Positions 1 through 11,279 of a stretch of DNA of 64,000 nt are shown here, one piece after another. Location of the stretch: the NCBI GenBank assembly GCA_016946835.1, contig JACVTC010000121.1, positions 342,501 through 406,500 of the forward strand. Reading direction: 5' to 3'. The DNA is from Neocallimastix lanati (nom. inval.). Taxonomy: Eukaryota > Neocallimastigomycota > Neocallimastigomycetes > Neocallimastigales > Neocallimastigaceae. The position numbers and the translations under genes were made by a program. Numbering within the stretch: position 1 is the stretch's first letter; each line of letters begins with the position of its first letter. The notes beneath the pieces were generated by a model. That model saw only the letters and a program-made list of their open reading frames with translations, was not told where the DNA came from and made no database searches.

Positions 1-1170
1 AATAAAATAAAATAAAATAAAATAAAATAAATAAATAAAATAAAATAAAATAAAATAAAATAAAATAAATAATAGTTGAAATATAAATATGAAGTACAGA
101 TTGAATAAAATAAAATAAAATAAAATAAAATAAAATAAAATAAATAGTTGAAATATAAATATGAAGTACAGATTGAATAAAATAAAATAAAATAAAATAA
201 AATAAAATAAAATAAATAGTTGAAATATAAATATGAAGTACAGATTGAATAAAATAAAATAAAATAAAATAAAATAAAATAAAATAAATAGTTGAAATAT
301 AAATATGAAGTACAGATTGAATAAAATAAAATAAAATAAAATAAAATAAAATAAAATAAAATAAATAGTTGAAATATAAATATGAAGTACAGATTGAATA
401 AAATAAAATAAAATAAAATAAAATAAAATAAAATAAAATAAATAGTTGAAATATAAATATGAAGTACAGATTGAATAAAATAAAATAAAATAAAATAAAA
501 TAAAATAAAATAAATAGTTGAAATATAAATATGAAGTACAGATTGAATAAAATAAAATAAAATAAAATAAAATAAAATAAATAGTTGAAATATAAATATG
601 AAGTACAGATTGAATAAAATAAAATAAAATAAAATAAAATAAAATAAAATAAATAGTTGAAATATAAATATGAAGTACAGATTGAATAAAATAAAATAAA
701 ATAAAATAAAATAAAATAAAATAAATAGTTGAAATATAAATATGAAGTACAGATTGAATAAAATAAAATAAAATAAAATAAAATAAAATAAAATAAAATA
801 AAATAAAATAAAATAAAATAAAATAAAATAAAATAAAATAAAATAAATAAATAAAATAAAATAAAATAAAATAAAATAAAATAAAATAAAATAAAATAAA
901 ATAAAATAAAATAAAATAAAATAAAATAAAATAAAATAAAATAAAATAAAATAAAATAAAATAAAATAAAATAAAATAAAATAAAATAAAATAAAATAAA
1001 ATAAAATAAAATAAAATAAAATAAAATAAAATAAAATAAATAAATAAAATAAAATAAAATAAAATAAAATAAAATAAAATAAAATAAAATAAATAAAATA
1101 AAATAAAATAAAATAAAATAAAATAAAATAAATAAATAAAATAAAATAAAATAAATAAAATAAAATAAAA
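1..1170. repeat. AAAAT pentanucleotide satellite with embedded ~35-bp unit
   Basis: Long runs of the pentamer AAAAT. Between about 65 and 760 they are interrupted ten times by a nearly invariant unit containing GTTGAAATATAAATATGAAG followed by TACAGATTG. From about 760 to 1170 the array is almost pure pentamer with a few AAAT slips. The regular spacing (about 70-76 bp) shows a higher-order repeat formed by duplication of pentamer plus unit. It starts at the window edge, so its full length is unknown. No coding potential. Confidence 0.95.
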
Positions 1171-1290
1171 TAAATAATAGAATATTAAATACGAGAAGTA
1201 CAGATTGAATAAAATAATATGAAATAAATAGTAGAATATTAAATAAGAAAAGTACGGATTGAATAGAATTGAATAAAATAATATGAAATA
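1171..1290. repeat. Degenerate edge of the satellite
   Basis: Two diverged copies of the satellite's interspersed unit remain here, near 1175-1209 and 1226-1265. They keep the AAGTACAGATTGAAT or AAGTACGGATTGAAT core but have lost the upstream half. This is the decayed boundary expected at the edge of an array kept uniform by unequal exchange. Confidence 0.7.
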
Positions 1291-2682
1291 AAAATTAATT
1301 TACTTATGTATTTCTATTTTATATATGATGAATTTTTTTCCCTTGCCCTTTTTTAATTATTAGAATTATTACATCTTAAGTAAAATGGTTATTATGATGA
1401 TACTAAAATTAAATAATTAATTGCTTTTTTTTAAATACAATAAATTTTTGTTTAATTTCAATTTTTATTAATAATTAATTTATTAATTTATTATATATAA
1501 ATAAATAATTAAAATTTTTTGATACTTTTTTAGTTTGGTTTGTTATTGATCTACGATTTCCATTAAATAAGAAATTGCAATTTTTACATTATTTCATTAA
1601 ATAAAGTTATTTAAAATTAAAAGATATATAATGGATAAAAATTCGACATAAATATGAATTTGTTTAAATTTACTAAATTTACTTTCTTTTATTATTTTTA
1701 TTTTTTTTTTTTAAACTAAAAATTTTTAAAAATCAATAAAAAAAAAAAAAAAAAAATCAAAAAAAGTTTATTTTATTCTATAAAACACTGCATAAACTGA
1801 ATTCGTTCATTTAAAATTGCTAATTATAAATATTATTTAAGAGCAGTATATAAATGATGAGTAATGATTCATAATAAAAATATATGTTTTATTTTATATT
1901 TTATACTCATATGTATTTAATTTGTAATATTTTATATTATATTTTTTATATTTTATTATTTTATATTTTATTATTTTATATTTTATATTTTATTCTATTT
2001 ATATTTAAACATTATATTATATAATATTTTATATTTTAATATTTTATTTTATTTAATATAATATTTTATTTAATATTATATTTTATTTTATATATTTAAT
2101 TTTTTAATTTATTTTATATTTTTTTATATTTTCTATATATTTTCTATATATTATATATCTAATATAAATATGTTATATGGTAATTAATAAATTTTATTTT
2201 TTATTACACAATAAAATTGTGATAATTATATAGATACTAATTAAATAATAATGAATTCTGTGTATTGTATGTATGAATGAATGATACATCATTGATAATT
2301 GTTAAAAATATTATTATTTATATTAATTTATTTTATTTATTAATTTATTTATATATCAATAATATCAAATTATTATATTTTTTAATATATTATTTTATTG
2401 ATAAATTAAATATATAAATTATAAATATATTTATGCATTCTTTTAATTGAATGAAATAAAAAAAAAATTAAAAAAAAAACATAAAACCTAAATAGGAAAA
2501 TTTAAATATATGTGTGAAAAAAGTTTATATTTTATTCTCTATTCTACAAAAACTATAAATACATAAATAGAAAAATTAACAAATAATTATACTATTTTTG
2601 GATTATAAATAAATAATTAACTAACTAGCCAGCTAATAAATAAATAAATAAATAAATAAATGAAAAATAGTTGATTAAATAA

Positions 2683-2733
<51 letters not shown>

Positions 2734-5700
2734 AATAAAAAAATTGATTAAATAATAAATAAATAAAAAAATAATTGATTAAATAATAAATAAATAAATA
2801 AATTACTAATTACTAAATATTATAATATTTTAAATATAATAAATATTTAAATTTTTTTTTTTTTGATTATTTACTAATAATATAAAATTTTATATATATA
2901 TATATATATTAAATCTTGTTAGTCTTTATTACTACTTAAAAGTTACAATTATTTCGAAAATTTGTTACAGAAATAAATATTTTAAAGTGTTATATATATA
3001 GATCATTTTTTTTAAAAAAAAAAAAACAAATTCGCTACATATAAGTAACACATAAAAGTTTAACAATTTATTATAATATATACTAAATATATATATGAAC
3101 ATATGTATATATATGTATATATATATATATTTTTAAGAAACTCTTCATGAAGTTTTTATTATAAAATTATTATTTTAAAATATTTTAAACAAATATAACA
3201 ATACTTATATATATAAAAGGTGCTAGAAAATTTTGATATATATATATTCTCCCTAACTTGCTTAAAAAATTTATTTTTATCTTGTTAAATATGCAATTAA
3301 CAATATTTATATTTGTTTATATTTTAATAACTATAATATTAACTCAATAAATAGTTTTTATTAATATTCTTTTTAAAATTTTATTTGGATATAATAATAA
3401 AAATTATTATTCATTATAACTTGTTATTACTGATTGATATTTAATATTCAAGATTTAGTAATTACTATTTATTGAAGGTTAGTGAGGATTTTTTTTTCTT
3501 TTATATTTATTTTTTATTAAAAAGTTGGAAGTAATTAATATTTATAGGAATAAAAAAAAGATTTTTATTTTTTTGTAAGTTAATATTTTTTTCTCATTTT
3601 TATATTTAAAAAAAAATAAAAACTTACTATTTAAATAATTATATATTATTTACATTATGTAATAAATGTAATACTAGAATTATGTATAATATTTTTTTTT
3701 ACCATTCTTTTTTTCATCTTAAGAGAGTTTTTTAATAATAAAAAGAAAATCTTTGTTTATTTTGAAAAAATATTGCATATAAATTTTAATAAATTGATTA
3801 TATATTATTTATATATTTTATACATTCATGATTATATTATAATTAACTCTAATTTAATTTAAATGATAGAGAATATTTTTTATATTTAATTTAACTATAT
3901 ATATTATTTTATATTTTATTATATTAATAATTTATTCTATTAATAGTTTGTAAATTTTTTATAAAATAATATATATAATTAAAGAATATTTTTTTTTTTG
4001 TATAATATATTTATTTAAACTTTTATTATAATTAAATAAACTTCGTAAATTAAATAAACTTTGTAAAATAAATAATCTTATCATTTATAATCAAATAAAA
4101 TATTATATAATATAAAAAATATATACGATTTAAGAAAATATTGTAATTTATAATATAATACAATTTAATTAAATTAAAATATATTATAATAAGAGATAAT
4201 ATATATTTAAATGAAATTTAATAAAATAAAGAAAATCTGTGAATATTACAGAAAATAGTAAAAAAAAAAAAAAAGAAAAAAAAGAAATTAGTTTATTGGA
4301 TATAATATTTTTTAATTAAATATTATAATTTATCTGACAATATATATATATAAATTTATTTATTTTATTTTATTCGTTTTACAGTAAATATTTTAAATAC
4401 TTTATTTATTTATATATATTAAATTATGAATAAATTTAATTCATTTAATTAAATTTATTTTTCATTCTTATTTCCATATATATATTTTGTATTAGATATT
4501 TATTAGAGTAATCTGATAGTATATGGGTAATAAATTATTAAATTGAAATAAACTTTATCAATATTATATAAAAATTTAAAACTAAGAAACAGTATTTTGA
4601 TATTGAAACCTTTTTTTTCTATAAAATATAGAATTTTTTTTTTCTTAAATTACGTATTATATATAAAATTATTTATACATAGTATTTAATATATATTTAT
4701 TATATATTATATTATACAGATAATTATTATATATAAATCAATTAAATATTATTTTTTGCATTATATAATTAAATGCTATTAAAAATATAATATATAAATA
4801 GGTTGATTTTTATATTGATATTTTATAAACAATAATACTAGTTATATAATATACATATACTATTATTAGTTTTATAATATATTAGCCCATGTTTTATTAA
4901 AACTATATTTAAAAATTTATTTATATTTTTTATATATAGATTATTTTTTATTGAAAACTTTTTCTTCATAAATTAGAAATTTTTTTTTTTTTATTATTTT
5001 AGGTTAATTGTTGAAATTATTTATGATTATAAAAATATTTGATGTGAAAAAAGACTAGAATTTGATATAAAGATATCATGAAAAAATAACATATATAGAG
5101 TATCATGGTATCATTTATTTTATCAATAAAATCTTTAATTTTTTTTTTTATTTTAAATTAATCGAATAAACAAGGATATTAATATATCAGTTTGTTTAGT
5201 TCATCATTAATTTTAATAGTGGGTTGAATGTATATAATGAAAGTTTGTATCTAACCTAAATTTAATATCACGTGATAATTAAGCCACTATAATTACTAAA
5301 GAAATTGGTTGAAGAATTTTTTGAATAACGTAAAGTTAGTATGTATATAATATTAAAATGTAATGTATAGATATCAATGTACATTTTAATAATAAATTTA
5401 GCCTTTCACCATTATAAAATTTAAAAAAAAAATTTTTTTTTGTATTTTTTTATAATTGAGTAATCAAATATTTATTATATGCAACAATATATATTAAGCA
5501 CATTGTAATAAATTTATTTATGTATTTTCCATATAACTAATTTATTTTTCTAATATAATTTTTTTTTTTTTTTTAAATATAATAATTTATCAAATAAGGA
5601 AAAAATTAATATTTTATGAAGTTTATTATATATTATAGTATATTACTTTATATATACGCCATTTTATATTATATATATTTATATTAAATATATAAAAAGG

Positions 5701-5999
5701 TTATATATTAAATTTAATTTATTTTTATTTTTATTTTCACTTTTTACTTCTTTCTTTATTTTTTTTCTTTCTTTACTTTAATATAAATAAATTTCATATT
5801 TATTTAGAGTTTTTTCCTCTTTTTTTTTTTTTTTCTTTTCACTTTTTTTATTTTAACGATTTTTTTTTTTTTACTAATAACATTAATAATTATAATTATT
5901 AATTTCTAAGAAAAAATATTTAATCAGTTTAGTAGATATTATTTGAAAAAGATAGAAAAGTTAATGAACAATTAGATATTAAAAAAAGTATATAATTAA
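1291..5999. other. Non-coding AT-rich intergenic region; pyrimidine-rich promoter-like tract near its end
   Basis: No convincing coding region on either strand; stops are dense and homopolymers are common. A tetranucleotide AAAT run lies at about 2637-2733, and TTTTAT/TATATT-rich stretches at 1915-2160. From about 5700 to 5870, just upstream of the first CotH gene, the + strand is rich in T with scattered C. That is the kind of tract often seen before fungal transcription starts, so it may be part of that gene's promoter. That reading is inference. Confidence 0.6.
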
Positions 6000-6000
6000 G

Positions 6001-9000
6001 ATGTTTAAAATTTTAATTTTAATAGCAATAAATGTTGCTTTGATTTATGCAAGAACCGTAACTTTTAGTGTTATTGCTTTCGGTTCTTCTGTGAAAGTAA
6101 AAATAGGTTCATCTACTTATGATATGAAGAAATATGATAAATACACTCCATTATTTAGATATTCTGCAAATCTTAATTCGAATAATTATAGGTATATATA
6201 TATATGTATTTTTTATTTCTTTTAAATAAATTGGTTAATAAAGTATTATAAATAAAGGAAATATATATATTTTATTGAAATATTCATTATTATTATTATT
6301 ATTTTTTTGGAATAATAATTTACGTTGTTATTAATAATTTTTTTTTTTTACCTTTTAATTTTAAGTAAAAATGAAAAATAATAATAGTGTTAATTAATAA
6401 TTTTTAATTATTATCGATAATAGTTATTATTATATTGTAGATGGCGAAGAAGAACCTTTTGATCGTATTCTTGATGGATCATCTACCACTACTCATAATG
6501 AATTTTTCGGAAGAAGAGATACAGTAAAGAAATTACCCGAATTTAATCATCCTGATAAGGGTAAATGGAAAAAATCTATCGGTAAGACTTCTCTTTTTGA
6601 TGATTCATACATTCCAACAGTACATTTATATGGGGATAATGCTGATCAAACCTTCCATGATGCAAAATCAAGATATATTAGTAAGGTTGTATTCATTCTT
6701 AAGGATGATGTTGTTACTTTGGGTAATGTTGCTTGTTATCCAAAGAATAAGAGTTGGCCAAAATTCCAATTTAGATTAGTAACTCACTCATATACTGGTG
6801 ATACTTCTGGTGTTTATGGTCGTTATGTTCTTAAGTTCCGTGATAATAATGAAGATCCAACATTCTTTAGACAAAAAATTTATTCTGATATTATGGATAC
6901 TATTTCAGTACCAACTATTCAATCTATATTTGCACGTGTTTATGTAAATAATGTTCCTGTTGGTTCATATGTGTTACAAGAGGAAGCTGCAAGTGAATCA
7001 TTTGTAAGATCTTGTTTCCATGGAGATAATAATGGTCATTTATTAATTAAAGACATTGATGATTTAGGTCATCCATTAGATTGTAGTACTGGTGCTGATA
7101 TTGCTTATGGCGAAAATGTTAAATATTATGCCTTTCAACCATATAACAGTACAAGATATGATAATAGTAGAATTAAGTCATTGGCTAAGGCTTTATATGA
7201 TTTAGATATTAATAATGATAGTGCAGTTGAAAAATTTGATAAGGAATGGTTTGATATTGATTCATTTTTCAAAGCAGTGGCTATGGAATATTTAACGGGC
7301 CATTGGGATTCTTATTTATTCTATTCTACGAATTTTGCTATGTATGATGATCCAACTCAATCTAGCGGTAATAAATACAAGTTCTATTTTATATGTCAAG
7401 ATTGGGATAATACTTTTGGTATTAATCTTGGATCGACCTATGTCCGTTATGATGAAGAATTTACCAGTATTTCTTATAAAAAATATGTTAATATTACATG
7501 GGGTATTGATAGTAATGACGCTCCAAGACGTTTTGTTTTTGATAAGCTTTTATCAAATAAAAATCAAAGGAAAAGATTTGAAAATATTCTTACAAATATT
7601 GTAAAGTATATTTTAAATCCAAGTTCATTTGAGCCACGTCTTAGTGCTTTTATTGATAGATTTAGAGATGAAGTTGAATTCAGTTATACCACTACTCCAT
7701 GGCGTACTGGAACAGAAAGAATTAAATGGGATATGGGTGATTTTGATAGAAATTTGAATTATCCTGGAAGATATGGTGTAAAGTATGGTTTAAGAGAATT
7801 TGTTTGTAAAAGAGCAAAAGGAATTAATAAAGAATTTGGATTAGGCTTGTCAATTGATTGTAGTGCCTATCAAACTTCAAAGGAATGTGGACCAGGCCTT
7901 GGTTACTGTCATGATAATGAATGTTGTGGTAAGAATGGTTATTGTGGTACATCATCATCTTATTGTGAAGTTGATAGTGGTTGTCAAGTTGGTTATGGTG
8001 TATGTAATGGCGTTTCTCAATATACTTCAACTACCACTAGATACGTAAGACCTGAGACTACTTCAGTTGTTGTTCCTGATCCTGAAACTACTACAGTTGG
8101 ACCTAAACCTACTGGAGAAGTTAGTAAAGATGGTAAATGTGGACCACAAAATAATAACACTATTTGTCCAGCTGGTGAATGTTGTAGTAAATATGGTTAC
8201 TGTGGTACAACCGATAATCACTGTATTAAATATTGTGTCTCTGAATTTGGTATATGTAAGAATTCAAATGGTGATGTCATTAACCAGAGTACCACTACCA
8301 CCACCACTACCACCACTGTTCCTGCTCCTGGTCCAACTAATCCACCATCTGGAGAAGTTAGTAAAGATGGTAAGTGTGGACCAAGAAATAACAATACTGT
8401 TTGTCCAGCTGGTGAATGCTGTAGTAAATATGGTTACTGTGGTACAACCGATGATCATTGTATTAAATATTGTGTCTCTGAATTTGGTATATGTAAGAAT
8501 TCGAATGGTGATGTCATTAACCAAAGTACCACTACCACCACCACTACCACCACTGTTCCTGCTCCTGGTCCAACTAATCCACCATCTGGAGAAGTTAGTA
8601 AAGATGGTAAGTGTGGACCAAGAAATAACAATACTGTTTGTCCAGCTGGTGAATGCTGTAGTAAATATGGTTACTGTGGTACAACCGATGATCATTGTAT
8701 TAAATATTGTGTCTCTGAATTTGGTGTATGTAAGAATTCAGGAGGTGATGTTGTCATCCCTACTTCTACTACCACTACCACCACTGTTCCTGCTCCTGAT
8801 CCAACTAATCCACCATCTGGAGAAGTTAGTAAAGATGGTAAGTGTGGACCAAGAAATAACAATACTGTTTGTCCAGCTGGTGAATGCTGTAGTAAATATG
8901 GTTACTGTGGTACAACCGATGATCATTGTATTAAATATTGTGTCTCCGAATTTGGTGTATGTAAGAATTCAGGAGGTGATGTTGTCATCCCTACTTCTAC

Positions 9001-9433
9001 TACCACTACCACCACTGTTCCTGCTCCTGGTCCAACTAATCCACCATCTGGAGAAGTTAGTAAAGATGGTAAGTGTGGACCAAGAAATAACAATACTGTT
9101 TGTCCAGCTGGTGAATGTTGTAGTAGATATGGTTATTGTGGTACAACTAATGATCATTGTGTTAAGTATTGTGTCTCCGAATTTGGTGAATGTAGAAATT
9201 CAAATAATGATGTTGTTATTATCCGTACAACTACTACTGAGAGTGATGCTGCTCCAACCAATTCTGAACAAAATATTCCAGAAGGAAGAGTTAGTGAAGA
9301 TGGAACATGTGGACCTGAATATGGAAATACAGTTTGTCCAGCTGGTGAATGTTGTAGTAGATATGGTTACTGTGGTATCGCAGAAGGTTATTGTGGAGCT
9401 GGATGCCAATCTGACTTTGGTAGATGTAATTAA
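6001..9433 (+). CDS. Secreted CotH-like kinase-domain protein with seven CBM18 chitin-binding modules
   Basis: Two exons: 6001-6191 and 6424-9433. The 232-bp intron starts GTATAT, ends AATAG and is phase 2. The spliced frame is exactly 1067 codons including stop, giving 1066 aa. The start is the only ATG followed by a signal peptide (about residues 1-17, ending IYA). Residues ~65-535 are a CotH domain with [22 protein letters not shown] and the acidic QDWDNTFG motif (D390, D392), which corresponds to the metal/ATP site region of Fam20C-like CotH kinases. Residues ~542-1066 hold seven hevein-type CBM18 modules (CGP, CPAGECCS, YGYCG) joined by Thr-rich, probably O-glycosylated linkers. The expected location is the cell surface or wall, bound to chitin. 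The kinase substrate is unknown. The other two CotH genes in the window lack the chitin-binding tail. Confidence 0.92.
8114..9433 (+). repeat. Coding tandem repeat encoding the CBM18 array
   Basis: The sequence for GEVSKDG recurs at 8114, 8351, 8588, 8819 and 9050, with a diverged copy at 9287, so the units are 237, 237, 231 and 231 bp. The central units are nearly identical, including synonymous positions. The 6-bp length step comes from the linker (NQST-type versus IPTST-type). A more diverged CBM18 lies just upstream (about 7855-8010). The pattern indicates recent expansion by unequal exchange. Confidence 0.95.
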
Positions 9434-9969
9434 AATTTATTTTAAAAACAAGATTGGAAGAAAATTATTTTTAAAAAATTCTAATATTTATCCATTATCC
9501 ATCAAAAAAAAAATTTTTTTTTTTTTTAAAAAATCCTTTAAAATTTTTTATTTATTATATAAAATAATATATTAGTGTTTTTAGCAATTTTGAGCTATTA
9601 AAAGAAATTTTATTTTATACAAAAAATATTTAAAAATATTTTATAATTTTTTTATATATTATAAATTAATTTATTAAAAAGTTATATATATACTTATTAT
9701 AAAGTATATTTCTTATTATCTCTAAATAATTTTTTAATTCAAAAATTATAATATATAATAATTTTTAGAATTTAATTTTTATTTTTATAATACAGATTTT
9801 AATTATTTTTATTTTTTATTTTTATTTTTATTTTTATTATCTGTTTTTTTTTTTTTTTTTTTCTTTTTTTTCTAATTTATTTTTAATTTTTATTATCATG
9901 TTGTTAATTTTATATTTTTGAAAAATTATTTATATATATAAAAAAAGAAAATTAATAACAATAATATAG

Positions 9970-10000
<31 letters not shown>

Positions 10001-10423
10001 TAGAAAATCTTTATAAAAACGAAAATTTTATTTAGAAATTTGAATAATTCCAAAAAAAAAAAAAAAAAAAAAAAACTAATCTTTATATCAAACATTTTAT
10101 ATTGTATATTTAATATATATTATTAAATATTTATTATATATATAAAATATTTTTAATAATATAATTTTATAATTAATAATAATTTTTAACTTTCATAATT
10201 TAAATTCTAAATCATTTTGATTAATAAAAACTTTTATTTTTATATTATATAATAAAATTATTTTATTAATCATATTGCTAATATTTCTTATTTTATTTGT
10301 GTAATTATTATATATATATATTTTTTTTGTTTTAAAAATAGACATTAAAAAAATTAAGATAATAATGATAGTTAATTTTTGGTTAAAAAAAAAAGAAAAA
10401 GACATTAAATATGTTTATTTAGT
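9434..10423. other. Intergenic region between CotH gene 1 and LINE-A
   Basis: AT-rich 3' flank of the CotH gene with poly-T and poly-A runs (for example 9844-9862 and 10052-10074) and short ATA repeats. The only longish open frame (minus strand, 10193-10405) is made of Ile, Asn and Lys codons as expected by chance at this composition. Nothing else was recognised. Confidence 0.6.
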
Positions 10424-10624
10424 TGTTTTTCCAGGTCCATGGAGGGTTGATGGAAAGGGATTAACCTATATCAGGTGTACTAATTACAGCTTTCTGTGAT
10501 TCTGATGATAATCGATGGTTATCCTTTCTAAAGTGGCTTCTAGTACGAAGAGTGAAAACTGGAATACTGGAAGACTGTAGAAAGTGAACCTGATGTTTTA
10601 TATTGTTTTAAACTGGATATGTAG
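10424..10624 (+). promoter_or_regulatory. 201-bp leader block shared by LINE-A and LINE-B
   Basis: This block aligns without gaps to 16041-16241 in LINE-B. The only differences I see are a few bases near 10454-10461. It has no useful ORF. Short pairings are possible, such as CTTTCT (10490-10495) with AGAAAG (10579-10584), and CTTC with GAAG around a 6-nt loop (10537-10550). LINE 5' ends often carry an internal promoter or a self-cleaving ribozyme. I could not fit a hammerhead here, so the function is open. Confidence 0.75.
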
Positions 10625-10674
10625 CCCCGAGCAGGGGTGTACTCGATTTATGTATTTAAATCGCCTGCAAGGGG
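10625..10674 (+). other. Stable leader hairpin in LINE-A
   Basis: Nested pairing: CCCC (10625-10628) with GGGG (10671-10674); GCAGG (10631-10635) with CCTGC (10664-10668); CGATTTA (10644-10650) with TAAATCG (10657-10663). Total 16 base pairs with one large bulge at 10636-10643. CCCC could instead pair with GGGG at 10634-10637, giving two competing folds. It is unusually GC-rich for this window and absent from LINE-B. Confidence 0.7.
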
Positions 10675-10750
10675 AATTAACTTTACTCTTATAAAGTAGA
10701 TCCACAGTACTGGTGCAAAATAGTAGTAAAGTTATATTTTGTGTTAATTA

Positions 10751-10778
10751 ATAACATTATGCGCAATGGTAATGTTAT
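10751..10778 (+). other. Second leader hairpin in LINE-A
   Basis: A perfect 9-bp stem: ATAACATTA (10751-10759) pairs with TAATGTTAT (10770-10778) around a 10-nt loop, TGCGCAATGG. It lies between the first hairpin and the ORF start. Confidence 0.65.
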
Positions 10779-11279
10779 TGGTAAAATTTTTCTGGTGAAC
10801 ACTCACTGCGGAATATAATGGTGCATTTTTGGAACATTGTTAAATAAGTTACACCCAAGAATTAGTAATACATTTTCATTGTATTTCTATTTTCATGTAG
10901 TATTACTATTCTCATGTAAGAATCTATTGTATTCAATTGTATTTCAACTTTATATTTCATGTATCACGTTGTAAGAGATTGATTCACTCTAAATCTTGTA
11001 GTAATTTATTTAACTCTTTACTAATTTTGTGCCATTTTATTTCATCAATTCAATCTTAGTCATTAAATACTTTATGATATTCAATTTAAATAATATACTG
11101 AAAAAAGTGCTAAATCAAATTATTTTTCAATCATTCAACAAACTACTAATTATCGAAATTATTTACTCCAAAAAGATATAAAATTATTACAATTCTCATT
11201 ATACTCAAGACTTTATAATAAAAATTGACTTTTTTTTATTTTTTTTTTAGTTATTAATTTTTAGTTTTTTATTACTATT

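Noticed and set aside
65-760. Regularly spaced identical units resembling a CRISPR array
   Set aside because: The spacers are all the same AAAAT repeat and the genome is eukaryotic; it is a higher-order satellite.
6597-6779. Alternative start of CotH gene 1 at 6719 (904-aa frame without the first exon)
   Set aside because: The upstream part in the same frame (from 6424) encodes conserved CotH sequence ([14 protein letters not shown]), and splicing to 6001-6191 gives a signal peptide and an exact reading frame as in the two paralogues.
8067-9575. 502-aa open frame and several minus-strand frames over the CBM18 array
   Set aside because: They are shifted or antisense readings of the tandem repeat in CotH gene 1. 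The real frame has conserved Cys spacing, a CotH domain and a signal peptide.
10193-10405. Minus-strand 70-aa frame
   Set aside because: Ile/Asn/Lys composition expected by chance; no domain, signal peptide or neighbour support.
10490-10590. Hammerhead ribozyme or box C/D snoRNA in the shared leader block
   Set aside because: CTGATGA and a later CTGA are present, but the GAAA core and stems of a hammerhead are missing, and the terminal stem of a snoRNA is not convincing.
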